Origin: Roseburia sp. AF12-17LB
GTDB lineage: Bacteria; Bacillota; Clostridia; Lachnospirales; Lachnospiraceae
Assembly (NCBI RefSeq): GCF_003479605.1
Contig: NZ_QUHR01000002.1
Coordinates: 248,001 to 312,000, forward strand
Reading direction: 5' to 3'
DNA length: 64,000 nucleotides
In this document: positions 45,220 to 54,284 of the stretch, piece by piece
How the letters are laid out: each line of letters begins with the position of its first letter
Position numbering within the stretch: position 1 is the stretch's first letter
Position numbers and translations under genes: made by a program
The notes under the pieces: model-generated
Told to the model about the DNA's origin: nothing
Database searches by the model: none
The model's input: only the letters and a program-made list of their open reading frames with translations

Positions 45220-45795
45220 TTATATTTTTTTCAACACGAAGTGCACCATACCTGGATTCAGATATGCCTCTGTTAAGAATCCGATAAAGAACAATAATAA
45301 TATAATCCCCCACAAAAGGATCCATTCCCCAAGCTTTCCATGTTCCTTTCCGCACTGGTACTTTTCTTCTAACTTTAATAACAGCAGGTATCCGGACACA
45401 TAGAAAATAAATTGTGGGCATAACGCAATCATCATAAGCCAGATGGCACCTGCGCCAATATTGCTGATTGCCATCACGCACAGGAAACCAAAAGAAAAGC
45501 CGCTCCATATCAGAAATATACTATTCATAACCCGGTACCACGGTGTCATTCCAAAGAAGATTAATGTAAGGACAACCGGCACTCTTGCTGATAGTACATA
45601 AATAAAATAATCATGTTTTTCTATCGTAATATATTTTAACTGCTGTATGAAATAATCATTTAATATGCCATATTGCTGCAGACGGCTTCTTCCATACAAA
45701 TTAGCAGCTATAATGCCAATCACAAAACAGCCTAAAAATAACACCTCTAACAGATGAAGATGCTTTTCTCTTCTTATCCCCGATACTCTTTCCAT
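45220..45795 (-). CDS. spoIIM: Stage II sporulation protein M (SpoIIM/DUF95 family)
   Basis: Membrane protein of the engulfment machinery (SpoIID-SpoIIM-SpoIIP). The 191-residue protein has five hydrophobic segments: LLEVLFLGCFVIGIIAANLY near the start, then four more and LGEWILLWGIILLLFFIGFL near the end, the DUF95 layout. No sequence motif is decisive, but its position between nudF and xerD is the same as spoIIM in Bacillus. ATG at 45795; ribosome binding site weak. Confidence 0.75.
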   Translation of the reverse strand: MERVSGIRREKHLHLLEVLFLGCFVIGIIAANLYGRSRLQQYGILNDYFIQQLKYITIEKHDYFIYVLSARVPVVLTLIFFGMTPWYRVMNSIFLIWSGFSFGFLCVMAISNIGAGAIWLMMIALCPQFIFYVSGYLLLLKLEEKYQCGKEHGKLGEWILLWGIILLLFFIGFLTEAYLNPGMVHFVLKKI

Positions 45796-45817
45796 GTATT
45801 CACTTGTCTTAATTTTC

Positions 45818-46387
45818 TTATTTCATATTATTCCGGTAACGGTAACAATATGCCAAGATACCAGCTACGGTTTTACTGTCCTGGATTATTCCGGCATAAA
45901 TTTTTTCCAATAATTCTTCCGGGTCATATGCCCTTACTTCAATAAATTCTTCTGGATCAAGATGCTGTTTTCCCGGTTTTAAATCCGTTGCCAGATATAC
46001 ATCAATAAACTCATTACAGAAAGCTACGGTCGTCTTTAAAGAAAGCATCTTTTCGATATGACCGCACTGAAAGCCCGTCTCTTCCTCTAATTCCCGCATG
46101 GCACTTATTTTCGTATCCTCTGTCAGGGAATCTCTGCATCCTGCCGGCAATTCAATAGTATAACGGTCTAATGCATTCCGATACTGGCGTACCATTAAGA
46201 TTTTGCCCTCCGGTGTAACCGGCACAACTGCCGCAGCTCCTTTTCTGTGTTCCACATAATCCCAGTATGCAATATTTCCATCCGGTGTCTCAATGGTGTC
46301 TGAATAAACATCCACGATTGCGCCCTGATATTTCAACTCCCTGTTAACTCTTCTGATTCTTTTTTCTTCCTGATGATTCTGTTCCAT
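45818..46387 (-). CDS. nudF: ADP-ribose pyrophosphatase (Nudix)
   Basis: Hydrolyses ADP-ribose to AMP and ribose 5-phosphate. The Nudix box GCRDSLTEDTKISAMRELEEETGF-like segment is complete except that its spacing follows the GX5EX7REUXEEXGU rule, here with G, E, REL, EETG. The N-terminal strand RVNRELKYQGAIVDVYSD and VRQYRNALDRYTIELPAG are typical of this subfamily. I choose the ATG at 46387 (189 residues) behind AAAGGAGA; the frame is open to 46456 through a terminator. Just upstream of spoIIM. Confidence 0.9.
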   Translation of the reverse strand: MEQNHQEEKRIRRVNRELKYQGAIVDVYSDTIETPDGNIAYWDYVEHRKGAAAVVPVTPEGKILMVRQYRNALDRYTIELPAGCRDSLTEDTKISAMRELEEETGFQCGHIEKMLSLKTTVAFCNEFIDVYLATDLKPGKQHLDPEEFIEVRAYDPEELLEKIYAGIIQDSKTVAGILAYCYRYRNNMK

Positions 46388-46435
46388 TGTATTCTCCTTT
46401 TTTCTTACAGCTTTTTCCTCATTACTTGTTTTTCT

Positions 46436-46484
46436 TGCAAAAAAATAAGTGTCCAAAAAGCTTTCACTCTTCGGACACTTATTT
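46436..46484 (-). terminator. Terminator of rny
   Basis: AAATAAGTGTCC and its complement form a 12-bp stem with an 18-base loop, followed by TTTTTTTGC. It starts only six bases after the rny stop codon. Confidence 0.85.
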
Positions 46485-46489
46485 CCTGC

Positions 46490-48037
46490 TTATTTTGCGT
46501 AATCAACTACACGTGATTCACGAATTACGTTTACCTTAATCTGACCTGGATATTCTAATTCAGATTCAATCTGCTTTGAAATATCACGGGCAAGCAATAC
46601 CATTTCAGCATCACTTATCTGTTCAGGAACTACCATTACACGAATCTCTCTACCCGCCTGAATTGCAAAAGATTTATCTACACCTTTAAATTCATTTGTA
46701 ATATCTTCTAACTGCTTTAATCTGTTGGAATATGTTTCCATTGTCTCGCGTCTTGCACCTGGTCTTGCTGCGCTAATTGTATCGGCTGCCTGTACCAGAC
46801 AAGCAATCAATGACTCTGGCTCTACGTCGCCATGGTGTGCCTCTACCGCATTGATAATAAGCGGAGATTCTTTGTATTTTCTACATAAATCCACACCAAT
46901 CTGAATATGTGAGCCTTCTACTTCGTGGTCTACTGATTTACCAATATCATGCAGGAGTCCTGCACGTTTTGCCAATCTTACGTCTACACCAACTTCAGCC
47001 GCAAGTAAGCCACAAAGCTGTGCTACTTCTATAGAATGCTTTAATGCATTCTGACCATAACTGGTTCTGAATTTCATTCGGCCTAACAATTTCACAAGTT
47101 CCGGATGAATGCCATGTACACCTACTTCTAAAGTAGCAGCTTCACCCTCTTCACGAATCATGGTTTCAACTTCTTTTTGCGCTTTCTCTACCATTTCTTC
47201 AATTCTAGCCGGATGAATTCGTCCGTCTACAATCAATTTCTCTAATGCAATACGAGCAACTTCTCTTCGTATTGGATCAAATCCGGAAAGGATAACTGCT
47301 TCCGGTGTATCATCGATAATTAAATCTACACCAGTCAGTGTTTCTAACGTACGGATATTTCTTCCTTCACGTCCGATAATTCTTCCCTTCATCTCATCAT
47401 TCGGAAGCTGTACTACAGAGATGGTTGTCTCTGACACATGGTCTGCAGCACATTTCTGAATTGCAGTAACCACATATTCTTTTGCCTTCTTTCCAGCTTC
47501 TTCTTTTGCCTGATGCTCCATCTCTTTGATTAATTTTGCAGTATCAAGCTTTACATCTTCTTCAACAGTTTTTAATAGATATTCTTTTGCCTGGTCGGAG
47601 GTAAGTCCTGAGATTCTTTCTAGTTCCCGTACACGCTCTTCATGAAGCTTTGTAATTTCAGCTTTCTGTTTGTTCAGCTCTTCTTCTTTTGCTGCAAAAC
47701 CTGCTTCGCGCTTCTCAATGGCTTCCAGTTTCTTATCCAGATTGGATTCCTTCTGTTCCACTCTGCGCTCGTTTCTCTGAATTTCGTTTCTTCTTTCCTT
47801 GATTTCCTTGTCCAATTCGTTCTTCGTACGAATCGACTCTTCTTTAATCTCAAGCAAAGATTCTCTCTTCTTCGTCTCAGCGGTCTTCACAGCTTCATCT
47901 ATTATCTCACGGGCTTTATCTTCTGCACTGCCAATCTTTGAAGCAGTCTGCTTTTTCTGGTATGCATTTGCAACAAACCAGGTGATAGCACATGTGACAA
48001 TAAATGTAATTACAACAGCTATAATTACTGCCTGCAC
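46490..48037 (-). CDS. rny: Ribonuclease Y
   Basis: Membrane-bound endoribonuclease that initiates mRNA decay. Domains in order: an N-terminal membrane segment ([20 protein letters not shown]), a long coiled coil (about residues 30-190), a KH domain with [17 protein letters not shown] and an HD domain with [10 protein letters not shown] and GLLHDIGK. I choose the GTG at 48037 (515 residues), seven bases after AAAGGAGG; a TTG at 48058 would place that ribosome binding site inside the gene. Confidence 0.96.
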   Translation of the reverse strand: MQAVIIAVVITFIVTCAITWFVANAYQKKQTASKIGSAEDKAREIIDEAVKTAETKKRESLLEIKEESIRTKNELDKEIKERRNEIQRNERRVEQKESNLDKKLEAIEKREAGFAAKEEELNKQKAEITKLHEERVRELERISGLTSDQAKEYLLKTVEEDVKLDTAKLIKEMEHQAKEEAGKKAKEYVVTAIQKCAADHVSETTISVVQLPNDEMKGRIIGREGRNIRTLETLTGVDLIIDDTPEAVILSGFDPIRREVARIALEKLIVDGRIHPARIEEMVEKAQKEVETMIREEGEAATLEVGVHGIHPELVKLLGRMKFRTSYGQNALKHSIEVAQLCGLLAAEVGVDVRLAKRAGLLHDIGKSVDHEVEGSHIQIGVDLCRKYKESPLIINAVEAHHGDVEPESLIACLVQAADTISAARPGARRETMETYSNRLKQLEDITNEFKGVDKSFAIQAGREIRVMVVPEQISDAEMVLLARDISKQIESELEYPGQIKVNVIRESRVVDYAK

Positions 48038-48116
48038 AGGAGCACCTCCTTTATTCAATTTTCATTGTTCATATAACATAAATATTCATTCATCTGTCAT
48101 AAATAACAATAAATAA

Positions 48117-48145
48117 ATTTTATACTTTTTCTAATATTATGTCAA
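48117..48145 (-). promoter_or_regulatory. Promoter of rny
   Basis: Minus-strand TTGACA and TAAAAT with 17 bases between them. The -35 hexamer overlaps the last codons and stop of recX. Confidence 0.5.
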
Positions 48146-48754
48146 GTAGTCCGGACATTTCATTACACGTAAAATGTCTTCACTTTTATATCCTCTCCGC
48201 ATCAGATATCCATACTGTTTCTGCATTTCCTTTGCATCCGGCTGCTCCGGATTATAATGTCTCTTTTTTAATATTTCAGCAATTTTTTCTGTATCATTAT
48301 TTTCATAGATTTCTTCTAAGGCCTGCTCTGTAATTTCTTTGGGAACTCCCTTCTGCATCAGTTCCTGCTGTAGCCGGCGGCGGCTCTTACTGCCCTGTCG
48401 GTAACTGATATAATTTCTTGCATAGCGCATGTCATCAATATAATGATATTTCTTCACATACTCTATGGCATTAAGAATCAGTTCTTCCGGATATTCACTC
48501 TCAGCCAGTTTCCGGTAAAGCCCCTGTTCTGTCCGGTCCATCTTCTCTAAAAGTGCAAGTGCCCGTTTTTTCACCCGCTTACCTACTACTTCATAAAAGA
48601 GTTCCTGATACAGTGCCTCGTCTACGGTCTGCCCTTCCTGTAATCTGTAGCGGCGCACCTCACCTTTATATAATACAAGGTGTGTACCATCATCCATACA
48701 CACCTTATATTTGTTTTTCTTATATACTGTTATCCCCGAAACAATTCTGTCCAT
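48137..48754 (-). CDS. recX: Regulatory protein RecX
   Basis: Modulates RecA filament growth. The 205-residue helical protein has the three-helix repeats of the family: ALALLEKMDRTEQGLYRKL, MRYARNYISYRQGSKSRRRL and the following QELMQKGVPKEITEQALEEI. Its ATG overlaps the recA stop codon (TAATG), so it is translationally coupled to recA and under the same SOS control. Confidence 0.93.
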   Translation of the reverse strand: MDRIVSGITVYKKNKYKVCMDDGTHLVLYKGEVRRYRLQEGQTVDEALYQELFYEVVGKRVKKRALALLEKMDRTEQGLYRKLAESEYPEELILNAIEYVKKYHYIDDMRYARNYISYRQGSKSRRRLQQELMQKGVPKEITEQALEEIYENNDTEKIAEILKKRHYNPEQPDAKEMQKQYGYLMRRGYKSEDILRVMKCPDYLT

Positions 48755-49842
48755 TACTCTGCATCAAGAACTTCCGGTCCGTTTGCAGCTGGAGTCTCTG
48801 TTTCTTCTTCACTCTTATCCACTGCATAATGAGCTCTTACTTTTTCTTCGATTTCCTGGCAGACCTGAGGATTCTCTTTCAGATAAGTCTTGGCATTTTC
48901 ACGACCCTGGCCAATCTTATCTCCATTATATGCATACCATGCACCGGACTTATTTACAATACCAAGTTCAGAAGCCAGATCAAGGATATCTCCTTCTTTT
49001 GAAATTCCTTCTCCGAACATAATATCAAATTCAGCCTCTTTAAATGGCGGTGCCACTTTATTCTTCACTACTTTAATACGGGTACGGTTACCGACAATTT
49101 CTCCACCCTGTTTTAAGGATTCAATTCGACGTACATCAAGACGTACGGAAGAATAGAATTTCAATGCACGGCCACCGGTTGTTGTCTCCGGATTACCAAA
49201 CATAACTCCAACCTTTTCACGCAACTGGTTAATAAAGATTACAATACAGTTAGAACGGTTGATTGCTGCAGTCAGCTTACGAAGTGCCTGTGACATTAGT
49301 CTTGCCTGTAAGCCCACATGGGAATCTCCCATATCACCATCAATCTCTGCCTTTGGCACCAGTGCTGCAACAGAGTCTACGATTACAATATCTACTGCAC
49401 CGGATCTGACCATAGTCTCTGTAATCTCAAGTGCCTGTTCTCCGTTATCCGGTTGTGAAATATAAAGATTATCAATATCTACTCCGATATTCTTCGCATA
49501 TGCCGGGTCTAATGCATGCTCAGCATCAATAAATCCGGCAATTCCTCCACGCTTCTGTACCTCAGCGACTGCATGCAGGGCAACGGTCGTCTTACCACTG
49601 GACTCCGGTCCATATATCTCAATAATTCTTCCCTTAGGAAGTCCGCCTAATCCCAAAGCAATATCAAGACTTAATGCTCCTGTCGGAACAGTCTCCACAT
49701 TCATCCGGTTGCTCTCATCCCCCAGTTTCATAACAGAACCTTTTCCGTACTGTTTCTCAATCTGGGATATAGCAGCATCCAGTGCCTTTAATTTATCTTC
49801 TTTACTGCTGTCTCTTCTCGTATCTTTTACATCTCTCGCCAT
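48754..49842 (-). CDS. recA: Recombinase RecA
   Basis: Strand-exchange protein and LexA co-protease. The 362-residue protein has Walker [10 protein letters not shown], Walker [13 protein letters not shown], loop L2 segment [16 protein letters not shown] and the acidic C-terminus [18 protein letters not shown]. Start ATG at 49842 behind GAAGGAG. Expression should be SOS-induced through the LexA box at 49860-49873. Confidence 0.98.
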   Translation of the reverse strand: MARDVKDTRRDSSKEDKLKALDAAISQIEKQYGKGSVMKLGDESNRMNVETVPTGALSLDIALGLGGLPKGRIIEIYGPESSGKTTVALHAVAEVQKRGGIAGFIDAEHALDPAYAKNIGVDIDNLYISQPDNGEQALEITETMVRSGAVDIVIVDSVAALVPKAEIDGDMGDSHVGLQARLMSQALRKLTAAINRSNCIVIFINQLREKVGVMFGNPETTTGGRALKFYSSVRLDVRRIESLKQGGEIVGNRTRIKVVKNKVAPPFKEAEFDIMFGEGISKEGDILDLASELGIVNKSGAWYAYNGDKIGQGRENAKTYLKENPQVCQEIEEKVRAHYAVDKSEEETETPAANGPEVLDAE

Positions 49843-49859
49843 GTCAATTCTCCTTCATG

Positions 49860-49873
49860 CGAACTTATGTTCG
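49860..49873 (-). promoter_or_regulatory. LexA (SOS) box of recA
   Basis: CGAACTTATGTTCG is a perfect match to the Gram-positive LexA operator CGAAC-N4-GTTCG. It lies between the recA -10 box and the start codon. No second copy was noticed, including at recN. Confidence 0.9.
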
Positions 49874-49885
49874 TTTTCTGATATT

Positions 49886-49914
49886 ATAGTAGTATACTTT
49901 CTTCCAAATGTCAA
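49886..49914 (-). promoter_or_regulatory. Promoter of recA
   Basis: Minus-strand TTGACA and TACTAT with a 17-base spacer, just upstream of the LexA box, so LexA would cover the transcription start. Confidence 0.7.
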
Positions 49915-50004
49915 CTGCATTTTTAGAAAATATTTTTTTCTGTCCCTATACATTCTGTAAAGTGGGTATACCCGGCAGAATAGCCAAATATTTTATAGAC
50001 TGTA

Positions 50005-50028
50005 AATATTCTCATGTAAAGAAAAAAA
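50005..50028 (-). repeat. Probable fragment of the post-terminator element
   Basis: On the minus strand CTTTACATGAGAATATT follows the terminator T-run. Over about 21 bases it differs from the element start at three positions; the CATG variant also occurs in the arm of the copy at 59569-59695. Confidence 0.45.
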
Positions 50029-50046
50029 GACTTCTTTCTGAAGTCT
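50021..50046 (-). terminator. Terminator of the small XRE gene
   Basis: AGACTTC-agaaa-GAAGTCT followed by TTTTTTTC on the minus strand, about 97 bases after the stop of the gene at 50143-50349. The bases between, 50047-50142, show nothing else. Confidence 0.75.
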
Positions 50047-50142
50047 CTCATGGAAAGGTATCCTTATCTTAACATAATAAGATTCCGGTTACAAATTAAT
50101 TTTCTATAAACAATGGAAACCTCTGGCAATCGTTCCATCTTT

Positions 50143-50349
50143 TTAATCATGATATTCATCCATACCAAGAATCAGGAAAATCTGTTCTAAGTACTTCTCA
50201 CCAGACCGTTCTCCATAAATGATATGATTGATATACTGCGGACTGCACCCAACCGATGTTGCAAGTTCTTCCTGACTCATCTCAAGTTCTACCAGCCTGC
50301 GCTTTATTTCTTTCCCCATTGGAGTAATCTGCCGTTTTGTCTTTGCCAT
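50143..50349 (-). CDS. Small XRE-type DNA-binding protein
   Basis: A 68-residue protein consisting of little more than one XRE helix-turn-helix (MSQEELATSVGCSPQYINHI). Start ATG at 50349. It is divergent from a second XRE gene at 50533. The pair with a shared AT-rich intergenic region resembles a phage-like switch, but no integrase or other phage gene is near. Target genes unknown. Confidence 0.8.
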   Translation of the reverse strand: MAKTKRQITPMGKEIKRRLVELEMSQEELATSVGCSPQYINHIIYGERSGEKYLEQIFLILGMDEYHD

Positions 50350-50435
50350 AAAAGTCTCCCCTTTTCTTCTTTATCATTTGTGTTTATATAAAAAATGATG
50401 TATAATATGAAAATAATTTCACAAATTACATTATA

Positions 50436-50464
50436 ATTCATAAATATGAATTTGTCAATTCATA
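50436..50464. promoter_or_regulatory. Candidate operator between the two XRE genes
   Basis: Perfect inverted repeat ATTCATA-AA-TATGAAT (50436-50451) and a third half-site ATTCATA at 50458-50464, in the centre of the AT-rich gap between the divergent regulators. Which protein binds is unknown. Confidence 0.45.
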
Positions 50465-50532
50465 TTTGCGTATTTTATTTTATTTTTTATTTTCTATACA
50501 ATATTATTTAATACCTGATAAAGGAGTACACT

Positions 50533-50889
50533 ATGACAATCAGCCAACGTATCTTTGCATTATTACGGGAAAAGAAGCTTTCACAAAAAGAATTATCGGA
50601 ATACACCGGAATCTCTCCCGCTGCTATCAGCAGCTGGAAATCCAAGGGTACAAATCCTTCTTCTGATAAAATTGTAAAAATAAGTGAATTTTTAGATGTT
50701 GATGTATACTATCTTCTGACCGGTGAATACCAGCCGGCTTCCAACCTTCAGATTGCAGAAGAATCAGAATATCATGCTTTCCCATCCGACCCGGATGAAC
50801 ATTTACTGCTCCAGCTTTTCCATAAACTTTCCCCGATGGACAAAGGACGCATCATCGGTCAGTTAGAACAGAAACTTGCTGAAAAATAA
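50533..50889 (+). CDS. XRE-family transcriptional regulator
   Basis: A 118-residue protein: N-terminal XRE helix-turn-helix (KLSQKELSEYTGISPAAISSWK) and a C-terminal helical part with KLSPMDKGRIIGQLEQKL, probably for dimerisation. Start ATG at 50533 behind AAAGGAG. Only plus-strand gene between recA and alaS; ends before the bidirectional terminator at 50975-51014. The interval 50890-50974 shows nothing else. Confidence 0.85.
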   Translation: MTISQRIFALLREKKLSQKELSEYTGISPAAISSWKSKGTNPSSDKIVKISEFLDVDVYYLLTGEYQPASNLQIAEESEYHAFPSDPDEHLLLQLFHKLSPMDKGRIIGQLEQKLAEK

Positions 50890-50974
50890 CTTCTATATTT
50901 TTTTATATGCAATGATATATTTTTATAGCAATATGAATCAGGCATTTATTACGCATCTATAAAAATTGTATGAT

Positions 50975-51014
50975 AAAATCCGGACAGTATATTAAGATAT
51001 ACCATCCGGATTTT
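50975..51014. terminator. Bidirectional terminator between XRE gene and trxA
   Basis: AAAATCCGGA and TCCGGATTTT form the outer stem, with an inner GTATA/TATAC stem, between convergent genes. A-run on the left and T-run on the right let it work on both strands. Confidence 0.85.
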
Positions 51015-51028
51015 CTTATCAGCTGCAA

Positions 51029-51340
51029 TCATAAAGCTAAAAGCCTTAATACTTCGTCTTTATCCTGCACACCGATGCTCTTTCCCTCAAAAACACCTTT
51101 TTTCATTACAACCAGGGTCGGAATGCTCATAATCTGATATTTTAAAGCCAGTGCTGCTTCTTCATCCACATTCACTTTTCCAACCTTTACCTGTCCCTCT
51201 AATTCATCCGCCAGTTCTTCTACAACCGGAGACATCATTTTACACGGACCGCACCAGTCTGCCCAGAAATCCAAAAGTACCGGTTTATCTGACTTTAATA
51301 CTTCTTCTTCAAAATTGTCATTTGTAATCTTTACTACCAT
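51029..51340 (-). CDS. trxA: Thioredoxin
   Basis: Cytoplasmic disulfide reductase. The 103-residue protein has the active site WADWCGPCKMMSP (Cys-Gly-Pro-Cys) and the cis-proline loop SIPTLVVMKKG. ATG at 51340 behind AAAGGAGG. Single gene downstream of prfC. Confidence 0.95.
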   Translation of the reverse strand: MVVKITNDNFEEEVLKSDKPVLLDFWADWCGPCKMMSPVVEELADELEGQVKVGKVNVDEEAALALKYQIMSIPTLVVMKKGVFEGKSIGVQDKDEVLRLLAL

Positions 51341-51424
51341 TTCGTTATCCTCCTTTACTTTTATAGAAAAGCTTCTATTTTTTCTTTTTTAAGTATGTCT
51401 CTTCTTAATTTTGTTTATACCCGC

Positions 51425-53014
51425 TTAATTTTTACCGAATTCCGATAATACCAGACCATCATTCCGGTCAAGAGTCATGCCGACACTCCATGCATTGACA
51501 AATAACAGCAATGGATTGCCCTTAAGGTCACGGATTTTCTTCATATCGGAAGTTCCGGTAAGCTTGTCCATATCAATATCTTTATTTTCAATCCAGCGGA
51601 TATGCTCATATGGAAGCTTCTCCAAGCGGATTTCCACATTGTATTCATTTTCCAGACGGTATTTTAATACATCAAACTGCAGTACACCTACTACGCCTAC
51701 GATAATCTCTTCCATACCACCCTGATATTCCTGGAAAATCTGGATTGCGCCCTCCTGTGCGATCTGCATGACACCTTTGACGAACTGTTTTCTCTTCATG
51801 GTATCTACCTGACGTACCCTTGCAAAATGCTCCGGTGCAAAAGTCGGTATTCCTTCGAATTCGAAGTTGTCTTTCGCAGTGGTTAAAGTATCACCGATTG
51901 AAAAGATACCCGGGTCAAAGACTCCGATAATATCTCCGGCATATGCTTCTTCTATAATCTTTCTCTCCTGTGCCATCAACTGCTGCGGCTGGGAAAGACG
52001 GATTGCTTTTCCACCCTGGATATGTTTTACTTCCATGCCGGCTTCAAACTTTCCGGAACAGATTCGCATAAATGCAATACGGTCACGATGATTCTTATTC
52101 ATATTTGCCTGGATTTTAAAGACAAAAGCAGAGAAATCGGAACCAAACGGATCAATCAGCCCCTTGTCTGAATTTCTCGGAAGCGGTGATGTAGTCATGG
52201 AAAGGAAATGCTTTAAGAAAGTTTCTACACCAAAGTTCGTTAAAGCAGAACCAAAGAATACCGGTGACAGTTCTCCCCTGGACACAAGTTCCATATCGAA
52301 TTCTGCACTTGCACCATCTAACAATTCAATTTCTTCATCCAATTTATCCCGGTATTCCTGCCCGATTTCTGTTGTCAATGCCGAATCATTAATATCAAAA
52401 TCTTTTTCTTCACCTTCCTTGGTTCCCTTCAAGGTATCAGAGAACAGCATGACTTTTTTCGTATTCCGGTCATAAACTCCCTTAAAATTCTTTCCGGAGC
52501 CAATCGGCCAGTTAACCGGACAGGTAGCAATGCCAAGTTCTTTTTCGATTTCATCTAATAAATCAAAGGTATCATTAGCATCACGATCCATTTTATTGAT
52601 AAATGTAAAAATCGGAATGTGACGCATTACACAGACTTTAAACAGTTTTCTGGTCTGTGCCTCTACACCTTTTGAACCATCGATTACCATAACTGCAGAA
52701 TCAGCAGCCATCAGGGTACGATAGGTATCTTCCGAGAAGTCCTGATGTCCCGGTGTATCCAGAATATTGATGCAATATCCACCATAATTAAACTGCAATA
52801 CAGAAGAAGTAACGGAAATACCTCTCTCCTTCTCTATTTCCATCCAGTCGGAAACTGCATGTCTTGCAGTTGCTTTTCCTTTTACAGAACCTGCCAGGTT
52901 AATAGCTCCTCCATACAGAAGAAATTTCTCTGTCAGGGTTGTCTTACCGGCATCCGGATGGGAAATAATCGCAAATGTTCTTCGTTTCTCTATCTCTTTT
53001 CTAAAATCAGCCAA
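51425..53014 (-). CDS. prfC: Peptide chain release factor 3
   Basis: GTPase that recycles RF1/RF2 from terminating ribosomes. The 529-residue protein has the G1 motif SHPDAGKTTLTEK, G3 DTPGHQDF and G4 NKMD, then domain II and the RF3-specific C-terminus. The start is a TTG at 53014, with AGGAGG seven to eight bases upstream. It follows deoB by 11 bases, so both are probably one transcript. Confidence 0.96.
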   Translation of the reverse strand: MADFRKEIEKRRTFAIISHPDAGKTTLTEKFLLYGGAINLAGSVKGKATARHAVSDWMEIEKERGISVTSSVLQFNYGGYCINILDTPGHQDFSEDTYRTLMAADSAVMVIDGSKGVEAQTRKLFKVCVMRHIPIFTFINKMDRDANDTFDLLDEIEKELGIATCPVNWPIGSGKNFKGVYDRNTKKVMLFSDTLKGTKEGEEKDFDINDSALTTEIGQEYRDKLDEEIELLDGASAEFDMELVSRGELSPVFFGSALTNFGVETFLKHFLSMTTSPLPRNSDKGLIDPFGSDFSAFVFKIQANMNKNHRDRIAFMRICSGKFEAGMEVKHIQGGKAIRLSQPQQLMAQERKIIEEAYAGDIIGVFDPGIFSIGDTLTTAKDNFEFEGIPTFAPEHFARVRQVDTMKRKQFVKGVMQIAQEGAIQIFQEYQGGMEEIIVGVVGVLQFDVLKYRLENEYNVEIRLEKLPYEHIRWIENKDIDMDKLTGTSDMKKIRDLKGNPLLLFVNAWSVGMTLDRNDGLVLSEFGKN

Positions 53015-53025
53015 AATGGGACCTC

Positions 53026-54180
53026 CTATAATTCCAGCGGCTCACCCGCACATTTTTGCTTTATGTCGAAGTAAGATAATATGGTTGCGGCAATGTCTGC
53101 AAAGCTGCCTCTTGTGCCATAGTTCTTACCCGGAGTAATATGCGCTCCATACATAAGAAGTGGTGTATACTCTCTGGAATGGTCAGTAGAAGGTGTACTC
53201 GGATCACATCCGTGGTCGGCTGTAATCATTAAAATATCATCCTCCCGTAACTTTGCCAAAAGCTCCGGCAGCCGCTCATCAAAGTGTGTCAGTGCTTTTG
53301 CATAACCATCTACATCATTCCTATGTCCATACAACATATCATAGTCTACCAAATTTGTAAAACATAATCCAGTAAAATCTTTGTCCATATAGGCTGATGT
53401 TTTGTCAATTCCATCATCATTTCCGTTTGTTCGTACAAAATCTGTAATTCCGCGTTCTGCAAAAATATCTATGATTTTTCCAACAGACAGCACTGTTTTC
53501 CCACTTTCCGTCAGCTGATCTAACATGGTAACTGCCGGCGGTTCTAAGGAAAAGTCATGTCTTCCTGCAGTACGGGTAAAATTCCCCGGTTCTCCGATAA
53601 ACGGTCTTGCGATGACTCTTCCCACTCCGTTTTTCCCAGTCAGCATATTTCTTGCAATCTGGCAATCCCGGTACAGTTCTTCAATCGGCACTACCTCTTC
53701 ATGAGCTGCCACCTGGAAAACAGAATCTGCTGATGTGTATACAATCAGTTTTCCAGTTTCCATATGCTCTTTTCCATAATCCCGGATAACCTCCGTGCCG
53801 GAATATGGACGGTTGCAAAGTACCCCGCGTCCGGTTTTCTGCTCAAATTCTTCTATGATTTCCTGTGGAAATCCATTTGGAAATGTTGGCAGAGGATGAC
53901 TGGATATCACGCCTGCAATCTCCCAGTGTCCGATGGTGGTATCTTTTCCTTTGGACACCTCTGTCAGTCTGGCAAATGCACCTTTCGGATTTGCTTCTTT
54001 TCCTCCAATGTGGACTCCGTCAATATTAAAATAGCCCAGCGAGCGCATATTCGGCATGGAAAAATATGGACTTCGTGAAGCTGCAAGTAAGGTATTGCTT
54101 CCTTCATCATGATACTCTGCCGCATCCGGCATTTCTCCGATCCCAACGCTGTCTAATACAATTAAAAACACTCTCTTCAT
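53026..54180 (-). CDS. deoB: Phosphopentomutase
   Basis: Interconverts (deoxy)ribose 1- and 5-phosphates in nucleoside salvage. The alkaline-phosphatase-superfamily metal sites are visible: LDSVGIGEMPDAAEY at the N-terminus and TADHGCDPSTPSTDHSREY near the C-terminus. I choose the ATG at 54180 (384 residues) behind GAGAGGG; the frame is open to 54201. In Bacillus the orthologue (drm) follows ripX/xerD; here it lies beside prfC and the spoIIIA operon. Confidence 0.95.
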   Translation of the reverse strand: MKRVFLIVLDSVGIGEMPDAAEYHDEGSNTLLAASRSPYFSMPNMRSLGYFNIDGVHIGGKEANPKGAFARLTEVSKGKDTTIGHWEIAGVISSHPLPTFPNGFPQEIIEEFEQKTGRGVLCNRPYSGTEVIRDYGKEHMETGKLIVYTSADSVFQVAAHEEVVPIEELYRDCQIARNMLTGKNGVGRVIARPFIGEPGNFTRTAGRHDFSLEPPAVTMLDQLTESGKTVLSVGKIIDIFAERGITDFVRTNGNDDGIDKTSAYMDKDFTGLCFTNLVDYDMLYGHRNDVDGYAKALTHFDERLPELLAKLREDDILMITADHGCDPSTPSTDHSREYTPLLMYGAHITPGKNYGTRGSFADIAATILSYFDIKQKCAGEPLEL

Positions 54181-54231
54181 AGGCATTCCCTCTCTTCTCA
54201 TGGTTCTGTCGTTTCTTTTTCTTATGCTATT

Positions 54232-54259
54232 ATTATACTAATTTCAGCCCCGTTTTCAA
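54232..54259 (-). promoter_or_regulatory. Promoter of deoB
   Basis: Minus-strand TTGAAA and TATAAT with a 16-base spacer. It overlaps one arm of a CAGCCCCG/CGGGGCTG hairpin at 54245-54278, which may weakly terminate the spoIIIA transcript although no T-run follows. Confidence 0.55.
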
Positions 54260-54284
54260 GTATCTAAGAGCGGGGCTGCTTCCT

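Noticed and set aside
50143..50889. Prophage or integrative element at the two XRE genes
   Set aside because: No integrase, attachment repeats or structural genes in the neighbourhood; flanked by core genes recA and trxA.
54245..54278. CAGCCCCG/CGGGGCTG hairpin after spoIIIAH as terminator
   Set aside because: The second arm is followed by AAATTAG rather than a T-run and overlaps the deoB promoter, so it is only mentioned with that promoter.
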